64,000 nt of DNA. Source: Microbulbifer taiwanensis. GTDB taxonomy: Bacteria; Pseudomonadota; Gammaproteobacteria; Pseudomonadales; Cellvibrionaceae. The notes beneath the pieces were generated by a model. The model did no database searches. It was not told the origin of the DNA and saw nothing but the letters and a program-made list of their open reading frames with translations. Position 1 is the stretch's first letter. Each line of letters begins with the position of its first letter. Positions 54,003-63,443 of this stretch are shown here, in pieces. A program made the translations under genes and the position numbers. The stretch lies in assembly GCF_014904815.1 (NCBI RefSeq), contig NZ_JACZFR010000028.1:1-64000 (forward strand), read 5' to 3'.

Positions 54003-55436
54003 ATGACAGATTTCAACAAACTGAAAACGGACAAACTGTATATCAACGGCCAGTGGCAGGATTCCCCCGGCGGCCAACTGCACCCGGTAGTCAACCCGGC
54101 CACCGAGGAAGTCATCTGCCAGGTGGTGCAGGGCTCGGCCGAGGATGTGGATGAGGCGGTAAAGGCGGCCAGGACAGCCTTCAGGAGCTGGCGCAATACC
54201 AGTGCCAGTGAGCGCGCCGCCTTCCTCAATGCGATCGCCGACGGCATGGAAGAGCGCAAGGAAGACCTGATCCAGGCGGTGTCCCAGGCGCTGGGGTGCC
54301 CGGCCCATATCACCAAGTGGCTGCATGTGGATGGCCCCATCTATGCGATGCGCTACTACGCCGATCGCACGTCCATCATGGAGAAAACCGAGAAGGCAGG
54401 CCACTCGCTGCTGATTCGCGAGCCCATCGGTGTCTGCGGCTTTATCACGCCGTGGAACTACCCGCTGCACCAGTTCGTCGGCAAGGTGGCGCCGGCGCTG
54501 GCGGCCGGCTGCACCATGATCGCCAAACCGTCGGAAATCACACCGCTGCAGGACTATGTGATGGCCGAGATCATCGAGTCCGTCGGCCTGCCACCGGGTG
54601 TATTCAACCTGGTACCCGGCGCCGGTCCCATAGTCGGCGCCGCGCTGTCGGCACACCCGGATATCGATATGGTGTCCTTTACCGGCTCCACCCGCGCCGG
54701 CGTGGAAGTGGCCAGGGCGGCCGCGCCCACGGTCAAGCGGGTGACCCAGGAGCTGGGCGGCAAGTCGCCGCTGATCATTACTCCGGATGCGGATCTGGAG
54801 AAAGCCGTGCGCTGGGGCTGCGAGGATGTATTCATCAACAGCGGCCAGACCTGTACCGCCCTGACCCGCATGCTGGTGCCGGCGGAGCGCTACGACGAGG
54901 CGGTGCAAATCGCGAAGCAGTTCGCCGAGGAAGTCGCACTGGGCACAGGATCCGATGCCCTGATGGGACCGCTGTCGTCAGCGCGCCAGCGCGACATAGT
55001 GCGCGGCTATATCGAGAAGGGTGTGGCCGAGGGCGCGCGCCTGGTGACCGGTGGCACCGAGGCACCGGAGGGCCTCGACAGGGGCTTCTACGTCAAACCC
55101 ACGGTTTTCGCCGACGTCAACAACGAAATGACCATCGCCCGCGAGGAGATCTTCGGCCCGGTCACCTGCCTGATCCCCTACAGGGATATGGATGAGGCCA
55201 TCGCCATCGCCAATGACACTGAGTACGGTCTTTCCAGCGGCGTCTGGGCCAAGGACGCCGACAGCGCACTGCCGGTGGTGCGGCGCATCGAGGCCGGCCT
55301 GTGCTTCGTCAACGGCGGCGAGTTCAATTACGACGCGCCCTTCGGCGGCTACAAGCGCTCCGGCAACGGGCGCGAATTCGGTGAAGCCGGCCTGGACGAG
55401 TTTATCGAACTGAAATCCGTGCAGCTGCCGGCATAA
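54003..55436 (+). CDS. Aldehyde dehydrogenase
   Basis: A 477-residue NAD(P)-dependent aldehyde dehydrogenase. Motifs: CGFITPWNYPLHQFVGKVAPA, GSTRAGVEVARAAAPTVKRV, ELGGKSPLIITPDADLEKA with the general-base glutamate, and the catalytic cysteine in NSGQTCTALTRM; the C-terminal FGGYKRSGNGREFG is standard. Following the ThDP decarboxylase by 80 bp, it probably oxidises the aldehyde that enzyme releases, for example 4-guanidinobutanal if the arginine route is correct. The residues selecting substrate cannot be interpreted with certainty. Confidence 0.93.
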   Translation: MTDFNKLKTDKLYINGQWQDSPGGQLHPVVNPATEEVICQVVQGSAEDVDEAVKAARTAFRSWRNTSASERAAFLNAIADGMEERKEDLIQAVSQALGCPAHITKWLHVDGPIYAMRYYADRTSIMEKTEKAGHSLLIREPIGVCGFITPWNYPLHQFVGKVAPALAAGCTMIAKPSEITPLQDYVMAEIIESVGLPPGVFNLVPGAGPIVGAALSAHPDIDMVSFTGSTRAGVEVARAAAPTVKRVTQELGGKSPLIITPDADLEKAVRWGCEDVFINSGQTCTALTRMLVPAERYDEAVQIAKQFAEEVALGTGSDALMGPLSSARQRDIVRGYIEKGVAEGARLVTGGTEAPEGLDRGFYVKPTVFADVNNEMTIAREEIFGPVTCLIPYRDMDEAIAIANDTEYGLSSGVWAKDADSALPVVRRIEAGLCFVNGGEFNYDAPFGGYKRSGNGREFGEAGLDEFIELKSVQLPA

Positions 55437-55764
55437 ACTGCTGCGCCGCCCTCTCCGGAGGGCGGTGTGGCTCCCTGGCGGTCCGCGCGCGCAAGCCGGG
55501 CCGCGGGTGCCCACCTGGGCCGCATGCGCTTGACTGCGTATCCACTCCCCGTTATCTTTGCCCCCACATCCAGAGAGTGGCTGACGCCAACGCCAACCTG
55601 CCGACCGGGGCAAGGTGGTTTCCCTTTCGCAGTATGCAGAGGGGATGGGGCTTAGATATGCGACATATCGAGCAATCCAACCGGATACGCGAATCTACCG
55701 TTGTTCGCCGCTTCCACGTCAGTCCTCCAAGCGTTCTACTCAAGGTACGAGTATTGGAGGGACC
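55437..55764. other. Non-coding region before the small gene and kbl
   Basis: A GC-rich hairpin (CCGCCCTC/GAGGGCGG, 55446-55465) without T-tract follows the dehydrogenase. The rest has no recognisable gene, riboswitch or repeat. It must contain the promoter for the small gene and kbl-tdh; no consensus hexamers stand out. Confidence 0.35.
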
Positions 55765-55980
55765 ATGTCCGAATCACCGCAATCCAGCACAGACGTTATC
55801 GAAATTCAGATAGCCAGCCAGCGCCAGCGCACCGCCGTACGTGCCGTGCGACGAGCCGACCGACAGTTGCTGTGGCAACTACTGTTCGAAACCGCGGAAG
55901 AGGCATTAAAATTCGCCACCAATTGCCGCGCCAGCGAGCACCCGGTTACAGCCCACAAGGCCTGCGAACTGGCGGGATGA
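55765..55980 (+). CDS. Small hypothetical protein upstream of kbl
   Basis: A 71-residue polar protein from an ATG with a strong GGAGGG site at 3 bp. It contains an arginine-rich helix-like centre (RQRTAVRAVRRADRQLLWQL) and ends AHKACELAG. No membrane segment and no family known to me. Its start has the wording MSESPQ, as does the decayed queH gene, probably by chance. It precedes kbl by 78 bp in the same direction and may be co-transcribed. Confidence 0.55.
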   Translation: MSESPQSSTDVIEIQIASQRQRTAVRAVRRADRQLLWQLLFETAEEALKFATNCRASEHPVTAHKACELAG

Positions 55981-55989
55981 ACTAGAATC

Positions 55990-56019
55990 GATGGGCAGTG
56001 TTGCAATGCGACACCCATC
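55990..56019 (+). promoter_or_regulatory. Hairpin in the kbl leader
   Basis: GATGGG and CCCATC arms with a bulge and an inner GTGT/ACAC pairing lie 40 bp before the kbl start. There is no T-tract. It may only be an RNA stem between genes; any regulatory role is speculative. Confidence 0.3.
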
Positions 56020-56058
56020 AAGTGCCACAAGCACCAGACAGGAGCCAATAACAACACC

Positions 56059-57258
56059 ATGTCCAAGCCAGAATCATTCTTCCAGCATCTGCGCGACGAA
56101 CTGCAACAGATAGAGGCGGACGGTCTCTACAAGCGCGAGCGTATCATCACCTCCCAACAGGCCGCGCAGATACAGGTCAACAACGACACTGAAGTGCTGA
56201 ACTTCTGCGCCAATAACTACCTGGGCCTGGCCAATCACCCGGACCTGATCCAGGCGGCCAAGGAGGGGCTGGACCAGTACGGCTTCGGCATGGCGTCGGT
56301 GCGCTTTATCTGCGGCACCCAGGACATTCACAAGGCGCTGGAATCGCGCCTGTCGGAATTTCTGCGCACTGAGGACACCATCCTCTATACCTCCTGTTTC
56401 GACGCCAACGGCGGCCTCTTCGAAACTCTGCTCGGGCCGGAGGACGCAATCATTTCCGACGCCCTCAATCACGCCTCCATTATCGACGGCGTGCGCCTGT
56501 GCAAGGCCAAGCGTTTCCGCTATGCCAACAACAATATGGGCGAACTGGAAAAGCAACTGCAGGCCGCCGACGCCGAGGGCGCCAGAACCAAACTGATCGC
56601 CACCGACGGCGTCTTCTCCATGGACGGCGTGATCGCCGACCTGAAAGCCATCTGTGACCTGGCGGACAAGTACAACGCGCTGGTGATGGTAGACGACTCC
56701 CACGCGGTGGGCTTCCTCGGCGAGCACGGCCGCGGCACCCACGAGTACTGCGATGTGATCGACCGCATCGATATCATTACTGGCACCCTGGGCAAGGCCT
56801 TGGGCGGCGCCTCCGGTGGCTTCACCTCCGGGCGCAGGGAAATCATCGACCTGTTGCGCCAGCGCTCGCGCCCCTACCTCTTCTCCAATTCCGTAGCGCC
56901 GGCGATTGTCACCGCCTCCCTGAAAGTGCTGGATATGCTGATGGAGGGCGGCGAGCTGCGCGAGCAGCTGCGCGAGAATTCCGCCTATTTCCGCCAGCGC
57001 ATGACGGATGCCGGTTTCACCCTGGCCGGCGCCGACCACCCGATCATCCCGGTCATGATCGGCGACGCCGCCCTGGCCCAGCAGATGGCCGACAAGATGC
57101 TCGAGCGCGGTATCTACGTGATCGGTTTCTTCTATCCGGTGGTGCCCAAGGGCCAGGCCCGCATCCGCACCCAGATGTCCGCCGCGCATACGAAGGAACA
57201 ACTGGATCAGTGTATCGATGCCTTTGTCGAAGTGGGCAAAGAGCTGAAGATCATTTAA
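56059..57258 (+). CDS. kbl: Glycine C-acetyltransferase (2-amino-3-ketobutyrate CoA ligase)
   Basis: Kbl splits 2-amino-3-oxobutanoate with CoA into glycine and acetyl-CoA, the second step of threonine catabolism. The 399-residue PLP enzyme has [16 protein letters not shown], the [19 protein letters not shown] segment, [18 protein letters not shown] and the PLP lysine in [14 protein letters not shown]. The [17 protein letters not shown]-terminal motif is typical. It is followed by a palindromic repeat and tdh. Confidence 0.97.
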   Translation: MSKPESFFQHLRDELQQIEADGLYKRERIITSQQAAQIQVNNDTEVLNFCANNYLGLANHPDLIQAAKEGLDQYGFGMASVRFICGTQDIHKALESRLSEFLRTEDTILYTSCFDANGGLFETLLGPEDAIISDALNHASIIDGVRLCKAKRFRYANNNMGELEKQLQAADAEGARTKLIATDGVFSMDGVIADLKAICDLADKYNALVMVDDSHAVGFLGEHGRGTHEYCDVIDRIDIITGTLGKALGGASGGFTSGRREIIDLLRQRSRPYLFSNSVAPAIVTASLKVLDMLMEGGELREQLRENSAYFRQRMTDAGFTLAGADHPIIPVMIGDAALAQQMADKMLERGIYVIGFFYPVVPKGQARIRTQMSAAHTKEQLDQCIDAFVEVGKELKII

Positions 57259-57262
57259 TTCA

Positions 57263-57354
57263 ATTTCGATCGCGGCCATGGGCGGACGGCCGCCCCGCCG
57301 CTCCTACAAGGATTTTTAATCGGCTGTAGGAGCGGCCCATGGCCGCGATCAATT
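57263..57354. repeat. REP-like palindrome, copy 2
   Basis: Arms TCGCGGCCATGGGCGGACGG...CCGCTCCTACA and TGTAGGAGCGGCCCATGGCC...GCGATCAA lie between kbl and tdh. The right half matches the consensus shared with copies at 45373 and 58413. It may affect mRNA stability between the two genes. Confidence 0.85.
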
Positions 57355-57375
57355 TATTCGCACGGCACCGAACCA

Positions 57376-58401
<1,026 letters not shown>

Positions 58402-58412
58402 TCCCCTGCCCT

Positions 58413-58462
58413 ATTCGCGGCCACCGGCCGCTCCTGTAGGAGCGGCCCATGGCTGCGATAAA
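58413..58462. repeat. REP-like palindrome, copy 3
   Basis: Short version of the family: TTCGCGGCCACCGGCCGCTC followed directly by CTGTAGGAGCGGCCCATGGC and TGCGATAAA. It follows tdh by 11 bp. Copies 2 and 3 thus bracket tdh. Confidence 0.85.
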
Positions 58463-58559
58463 CCTTCCCGCATCCACAAAAAATCCATCCCTGCCGCTTT
58501 GCATTCCGCGCTCCGGATCGAGGACAATAACTGCCCGATCGATCAGCGCAACCCCCCCA

Positions 58560-59417
58560 ATGCCAAAGGAATTCTCAAAGAGCTGGAAAAGCGCACAACA
58601 TCCCGACGTAGAGCTGTTCAGCGCCTCCTTCCGCAAGTTTTCCTTCGCCAGGCACTGGCATGACGAACTCGCCGTCGGCATAGTGCAGGCGGGCGCCGAG
58701 GGGCTGGACTACCGCGGCCAGAAAGCGCTGATTCCCCGCGGCCAGATAGTCACCATCAATCCCGGCGAGGTCCACACCGGGTTTGCCGGCAGCGACAGCG
58801 GCTGGACCTATCGCATGTTCTACTTCGATGTGTCGCTGATCGAAAACATCCTGGCCGAACACAGCCCCCATTGCGGCGCCATAGCCCCCTTTGTCAAAGG
58901 CCCGGTCGTCGACGACCCACCACTCTTTGCGCTGTTGCAGCAGCTGCATCTCAGCCTGGAAGACCCCAGCTTTGCCCTCGCCAGCGACAGCCTGATGACC
59001 CTGGCCATCACCACATTGTTCACGCGCCACGGCGACGGCAAGGTCGATGCGCGCAGCGGCAGAGACAACCACCGCAATTGGCAGCTGCGCGATTACCTGC
59101 AGGACAACTGGCAACGCAATGTCGGCCTGGATGAGTTGTGCCAACTGAGCGGCGGCAGTCGCTACCAGCTGATCCGCAGCTTCAGCGCCCAGTTCGGCAT
59201 CACCCCGCACCAGTTCCTGATTCTGCTCAAGACCCGCGAGGCCAGAAACCTGTTGCAGTCCGGGCTGGCCGCCGCCGATGTGGCGGTGACCTGCGGATTC
59301 TTCGACCAGAGTCATCTCAGTCGCAACTTCAAGCGGATCTTCGGTATCAGCCCCGGTCGCTACCTGCGAGGGCCAGAGCGCAATTCTGTACAAGAGGGCA
59401 ATCCAGTCACCAGGTAA
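58560..59417 (+). CDS. AraC family transcriptional regulator
   Basis: A 285-residue regulator with an N-terminal cupin-like AraC ligand domain (RHWHDELAVGIVQAGAEGLD, IPRGQIVTINPGEVHTGF) and a C-terminal double helix-turn-helix (about 190-285: LDELCQLSGGSRYQLIRSFS, then FFDQSHLSRNFKRIFGISPG). ATG 58560 fits the family; the frame opens at 58449 within the repeat. It lies 31 bp before a LysE exporter gene, an arrangement in which the regulator often controls the exporter in response to an amino acid. Confidence 0.88.
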   Translation: MPKEFSKSWKSAQHPDVELFSASFRKFSFARHWHDELAVGIVQAGAEGLDYRGQKALIPRGQIVTINPGEVHTGFAGSDSGWTYRMFYFDVSLIENILAEHSPHCGAIAPFVKGPVVDDPPLFALLQQLHLSLEDPSFALASDSLMTLAITTLFTRHGDGKVDARSGRDNHRNWQLRDYLQDNWQRNVGLDELCQLSGGSRYQLIRSFSAQFGITPHQFLILLKTREARNLLQSGLAAADVAVTCGFFDQSHLSRNFKRIFGISPGRYLRGPERNSVQEGNPVTR

Positions 59418-59448
59418 GCTGCCCTTTTTTCTCAAAGGGACAGTCGGT

Positions 59449-60066
59449 ATGACCCTGGATTTTCTTCTCTCCTGGCTGGCAGTGATGTTCCCACTGGTAT
59501 TCAGTCCCGGCCCCGCCAATATCACCTTTGCCGCCGCCGGTGCCAACCTGGGGATTCGCGGCTCTGTGCCCCTGCTCACGGGCATCGATCTGGTGTTCTT
59601 CCTGAAATCACTGTTGGTGGGCTTTGGCTTTGTGGCATGGCTTCAGCACGGCTTTTTACTCAATCTGCTGCAACTGGCCGGCGCCCTTTACCTGGTTTAC
59701 CTGGCCTTCAGTTTTTTCAAACCCGTGCAGACAGATACGGACTCACCTGCGCGCGGACTGGGTATCTGGGACGGCGTATTGATACAGGCAACGAATATCA
59801 AAGCCTGGATACTGGTGATCACCATGTTCTCGGTGTTCGCCCCCCAGCCAGACGGTGATACCGGCGATGTCGGTATTGTGACACTGGCGGTGATGCTGGC
59901 CATTTTGAATTTGCTAACCCACCTGTCCTGGATTGCATTTGGCAGTGCCCTGACCAGGGCTTTCTCCAAAGCGGAACACCAGGGTGTTAAAAATCTCCTG
60001 TTCGGCGGCAGTCTGTTGCTGGTGGCCCTGTGGCTGCTGCTGGACAACCCCCTGCTTGCTCTCTAA
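59449..60066 (+). CDS. LysE/RhtB family amino-acid exporter
   Basis: A 205-residue inner-membrane protein with about six helices. The family start is FSPGPANITFAAAGANLG, near the first loop, and helices include LLVGFGFVAWLQHGFLLNLL, LQLAGALYLVYLAF and LLFGGSLLLVALWLLL. RhtB proteins export amino acids such as threonine or homoserine. Placing after tdh and an AraC regulator makes threonine a reasonable but unproven substrate. Confidence 0.88.
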   Translation: MTLDFLLSWLAVMFPLVFSPGPANITFAAAGANLGIRGSVPLLTGIDLVFFLKSLLVGFGFVAWLQHGFLLNLLQLAGALYLVYLAFSFFKPVQTDTDSPARGLGIWDGVLIQATNIKAWILVITMFSVFAPQPDGDTGDVGIVTLAVMLAILNLLTHLSWIAFGSALTRAFSKAEHQGVKNLLFGGSLLLVALWLLLDNPLLAL

Positions 60067-60096
60067 GCTGGGGAAAACCAGAAAAAGTGTTGGTCT

Positions 60097-60744
60097 ATGT
60101 CCGAAATCTGTTTCCGCCCCTGCCAACCGGAAGACGCGGATGCTGCGGTTCCGCTGATCTATAGCTCCGGGCCCGCCGCCTTCGACTATGTATTCTGCGA
60201 CAGATCCGAACAGCAATCGCGGGATTTTCTGCACCACGCTTTTATACGCGGCCGATCGGAGTTTGGCTATCGGCAGCATATCGCTGCAGTGCTGGAAGAC
60301 AATGTGGTCGCCATCGGTGCCGTGCGCGATGCGAGCCAGAACTTCCCCTTCACGGTCGCCGCGCTCAGGGACATTTTCAGCTTTTATTCTCCACTGGCCG
60401 CCGCGCGCTCCCTGACCCGCGGCCTGCGCACTGAATTGGTGATACAACCCCCGAAGGCGGGGGCGGGTCTTATCTACCACCTGGGTGTGGCGAAGGAGCA
60501 GCGCGGACGCGGTATAGGCCGGAAACTGATTGCCGAGCTGCTGCAGACAGTACGCGCGCGGGCATTGCCAGTCGCAGCGCTGGACGTTGCCGAGTCCAAC
60601 CCTCGCGCACGGCAGCTCTACGAGCGCCTGGGCTTCTCGGCAAAGTCCTCGAGACAATCCAGGCTGCAATCGAATTTCGGGCGGGTTCCCGACCACACCC
60701 ATATGGAACTTGTACTGAGCTTCTCTGAGCAGCGCTCCCGGTGA
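60097..60744 (+). CDS. GNAT family N-acetyltransferase
   Basis: A 215-residue acetyltransferase. The acetyl-CoA-binding motif is LGVAKEQRGRGIGRKLIAEL (about residues 128-147), followed by the ALDVAESNPRARQLYERLGF segment typical of GNAT. The N-terminal half is less conserved. Substrate unknown. It ends 3 bp from the convergent lipase gene. Confidence 0.88.
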   Translation: MSEICFRPCQPEDADAAVPLIYSSGPAAFDYVFCDRSEQQSRDFLHHAFIRGRSEFGYRQHIAAVLEDNVVAIGAVRDASQNFPFTVAALRDIFSFYSPLAAARSLTRGLRTELVIQPPKAGAGLIYHLGVAKEQRGRGIGRKLIAELLQTVRARALPVAALDVAESNPRARQLYERLGFSAKSSRQSRLQSNFGRVPDHTHMELVLSFSEQRSR

Positions 60745-60747
60745 AAG

Positions 60748-61461
60748 TCAGCGGATCAGCGATACCTGCCTTTCATAGGTGTAGGCCTGCAGGCCGAAGT
60801 GCCCGTAGGCGTAGGTATAGGTGGCATCTTCCCCGGCGATGCGGCTGGAGTGCACCCCAGCTACAGTGCAATAGCCTGTAGCGCATACGACCTGGTCCGA
60901 CCAGCTCTTGATCGAGTAGACACGCGCGGCGATAGATTTTCCGTACAGCCAGTCCAGAAAGGGGCTGGATACCGACAGTCCGTTACTCCCACAGGTGCTG
61001 TTATAGACATTGAAGGGATAGGTTCCGCAGCTCCACAGACCCCGATAAGCACCGGCGACGCCGACAAATGCATCCACCTGGTCCTGTGCGCCCAATTTGA
61101 TAATCTGCTGCGCGGCCAGGGTGACGCCCATCGAGTGGCCGATCACATCAATCCTTCCGGTACAGGAGGCGGTTATGGCGTCTGCGATGGCACTGCGAAC
61201 CGGGTTCTCTTCCGTTCCGCTGTGGTCGTTGCAGGCGGCGCAGCTCTTGGAGCCCCAGCTGGGGCGGTGGATCTGGCTGTTGCTGTAACCCTCGTCCAGC
61301 AGTTGTTGGTAGGTATTGTCCCAGTCTGATGGCGCACCGGTATTGCCGTGCACCAGCACCACACTGTCGACACAGGCGGCCCGCACAACGGCAGCAGAAA
61401 AAAAGAAAAGCAGGGAGAGCAGGCTACTGACACATACGTCTTTATGGGATAGGAGTTTCAT
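60748..61461 (-). CDS. Secreted class 2-type lipase
   Basis: A 237-residue exported alpha/beta hydrolase. The signal peptide (about residues 1-29, ending VVRAA) is followed by the oxyanion-hole motif VLVHGNTGAPSDWDNTY, the nucleophile in IDVIGHSMGVTLAAQ, an aspartate in SWSDQVVCATG and a histidine in YGHFGLQAY. Several cysteines in pairs (KSCAACND, WSCGTY, STCGS) suggest disulphides. It resembles small bacterial esterases/lipases of class 2. ATG 61461 was chosen for the signal peptide, with AGAGAG upstream; the frame extends to 61569. Confidence 0.88.
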   Translation of the reverse strand: MKLLSHKDVCVSSLLSLLFFFSAAVVRAACVDSVVLVHGNTGAPSDWDNTYQQLLDEGYSNSQIHRPSWGSKSCAACNDHSGTEENPVRSAIADAITASCTGRIDVIGHSMGVTLAAQQIIKLGAQDQVDAFVGVAGAYRGLWSCGTYPFNVYNSTCGSNGLSVSSPFLDWLYGKSIAARVYSIKSWSDQVVCATGYCTVAGVHSSRIAGEDATYTYAYGHFGLQAYTYERQVSLIR

Positions 61462-61645
61462 TATTTCTCTCTCGCAGTTACCGCCCGTCACCACTTTCTC
61501 CAAGGCGGCATCAATGGTTGAACGCCGACGGCATCGCCCACCCCCGTGGAACGAATCGAGCCACAGCACTCTGGGCCATTGATCGGTGCCGCGCTATACG
61601 ACTAAAGTTGGAGGATCGCGTCCGTTTCATCCGGAGATTCGAAAA

Positions 61646-62200
61646 ATGGCAAGACTGGTCGGGCTATTCGCTTTCGTAGCGCTGTTGCTCAGCGCCGCCG
61701 GCTACCTTTACTTCGCCGGCAAAGAATACGAAATCAGGATTCCAGAGGCGGAAATACAGGCGAGGCTCAGCGAGAAGCTACCGCTTACCAAAACCTACTT
61801 CTTTGTCTTCCAGCTGACCCTGGAGGAACCGCGAGTTCACCTGCTCGAGGAGAGCGGCCGTATCGGTGCGGGCCTGGACCTGACATTGAATGTCAAGGTC
61901 GGTGGCGAGGGGAAACCGCTGGACGGTTCGGTAGATGCCTCTGGCCGACTGCAGTACGATTCCGGCGAGGGCCAGTTTTACCTGGCGGAGCCGGTAATAG
62001 AGCAACTTTCGATACAGGGATTGCCGGGAAAATACGCCGACAGGGCGAAAAAAGTCATCGAACTGGCACTTACCGAGTACTACGCCACCCATCCGATCTA
62101 CAAATTGAAAGCCGGGGACACAAAGCAGGCCGCGGCCAAGCTGGTACTCAAGAATGTATCCGTCAGCGGCGACGAACTGGTAGTGGTCCTCGGCATCTGA
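61646..62200 (+). CDS. DUF1439 (YceB-like) envelope protein
   Basis: A 184-residue protein with an N-terminal hydrophobic segment (LVGLFAFVALLLSAAGYLYF) that may be an uncleaved anchor or a signal peptide without lipobox. The remainder is a beta-rich DUF1439-like domain (IPEAEIQARLSEKLPLTKTY, and LEEPRVHLLEESGRIGAGLD). E. coli YceB is a lipoprotein of unknown function; here no cysteine follows the segment. ATG 61646 has GGAG upstream; the frame extends to 61586. Confidence 0.8.
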   Translation: MARLVGLFAFVALLLSAAGYLYFAGKEYEIRIPEAEIQARLSEKLPLTKTYFFVFQLTLEEPRVHLLEESGRIGAGLDLTLNVKVGGEGKPLDGSVDASGRLQYDSGEGQFYLAEPVIEQLSIQGLPGKYADRAKKVIELALTEYYATHPIYKLKAGDTKQAAAKLVLKNVSVSGDELVVVLGI

Positions 62201-62201
62201 A

Positions 62202-63443
62202 CTACAGGTTCAGCTTCCTGATCAGCCAACTGCTGCTGATCCCCTGCACCAGTAGTGAGAAGAGCACCACCCCAAATACCATCGACTGCACCGTCCACCA
62301 GTAGGGCAATTCCGTCGGCAGCGACAGTACCAGCGCCACCGCGATTACGCCGCGCAGTCCGCCCCAGCCCATGATCAACCGCCAGGCTTTCGGAATCGGC
62401 GGGCCGACGAAATGTGCCAGCGGCGCCATCAGGAATATGGCCATGGCGCGGGCGCCGACGGCAGCGACAATGGCGATCAGCATCGCCAGCCACTGGTGCC
62501 TGAACATTTCAAAAGTGATCGTCAGCCCCATAATCACGAAGATCAACGCCGTGAACAGCAGGCCCAGCCAGTCCCAGGTGGGCTCGGCATGCGCAAGGTA
62601 GGTTTCGCTCTGTTCGCGCAGGCAGGCGCGGGCCACTATGGCACAGGTCATCACCGACATGATGCCGGAGACATGTACAACATGTTCGGCAAGGTAGAAA
62701 CTGCCGAAAGCCGCCAGCACCAGTGTCATCAATCCGGCGCCGGCGGAGCGCAGGAAGAGCACCACAATTGCGGTAACCAGCCCGCACAGCAGCCCCGTCG
62801 CCACTCCACCGAAAAAAGTCACGGCAAAATACAGGGCGACGTTGCCGGCACCGATAAGCGGCTCCCCGGTTTCGGCACCGCCCTCCATCACACTGTGGCT
62901 GGCCACGCCCAATACCAGCGTGAAAAGCACCACCGCCGCCGCGTCGTTGAACAGGCTCTCCCCTTCCACCAGGGTCAGCAGATCCTCACCCGTATCGCCC
63001 TGGCGCAACCTGGAGACCACCGATACCGGATCCGTTGCTGCCAGTATCGCACCGGTCAACAGCGCCGCTATCCAGGGAAAGCCGGTGGGGTGGCTGATAC
63101 CGAAATAGGAGAGCAGCGCGATGATCAGTGCACAGACGACGACGCCAAGGGTGGAAAAAAGGCAAATTGGTCCCAGCCAGCGCTTCAATAACCGCGGTTC
63201 AATCTGCCAGGCGGCCTCGAAGATAAGCACCGGCAGTATCACGAAGAACACCAGCTGGTGCAGGTTTTCCGCACGCAACCCTGTATCGTAGTCGAGCACC
63301 GGCAATAGCATGCCGGCGAGCACGCCGGCGATCAGGCAGCCGAGTGTATTGTCGGTGCGCAGTATCCGGGCCAGGGCCAGGCCGACCACCGCGGCCACAG
63401 CCATATAGAGCCCCTGCCCCACCAGGGTGGTTACGCCTTCCAT
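62202..63443 (-). CDS. Sodium/proton antiporter, CPA1/NhaP type
   Basis: A 413-residue inner-membrane exchanger with about 12-13 helices. The core motifs of cation:proton antiporters are LAATDPVSVVSRLRQ and FNDAAAVVLFTLVLG (the acidic residue of ND is the presumed ion site), and the C-terminal GWGGLRGVIAVALVLSLP. It has no cytosolic regulatory domain. The product would exchange sodium or potassium for protons, in keeping with a marine habitat. It is convergent with the DUF1439 gene. Confidence 0.92.
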   Translation of the reverse strand: MEGVTTLVGQGLYMAVAAVVGLALARILRTDNTLGCLIAGVLAGMLLPVLDYDTGLRAENLHQLVFFVILPVLIFEAAWQIEPRLLKRWLGPICLFSTLGVVVCALIIALLSYFGISHPTGFPWIAALLTGAILAATDPVSVVSRLRQGDTGEDLLTLVEGESLFNDAAAVVLFTLVLGVASHSVMEGGAETGEPLIGAGNVALYFAVTFFGGVATGLLCGLVTAIVVLFLRSAGAGLMTLVLAAFGSFYLAEHVVHVSGIMSVMTCAIVARACLREQSETYLAHAEPTWDWLGLLFTALIFVIMGLTITFEMFRHQWLAMLIAIVAAVGARAMAIFLMAPLAHFVGPPIPKAWRLIMGWGGLRGVIAVALVLSLPTELPYWWTVQSMVFGVVLFSLLVQGISSSWLIRKLNL

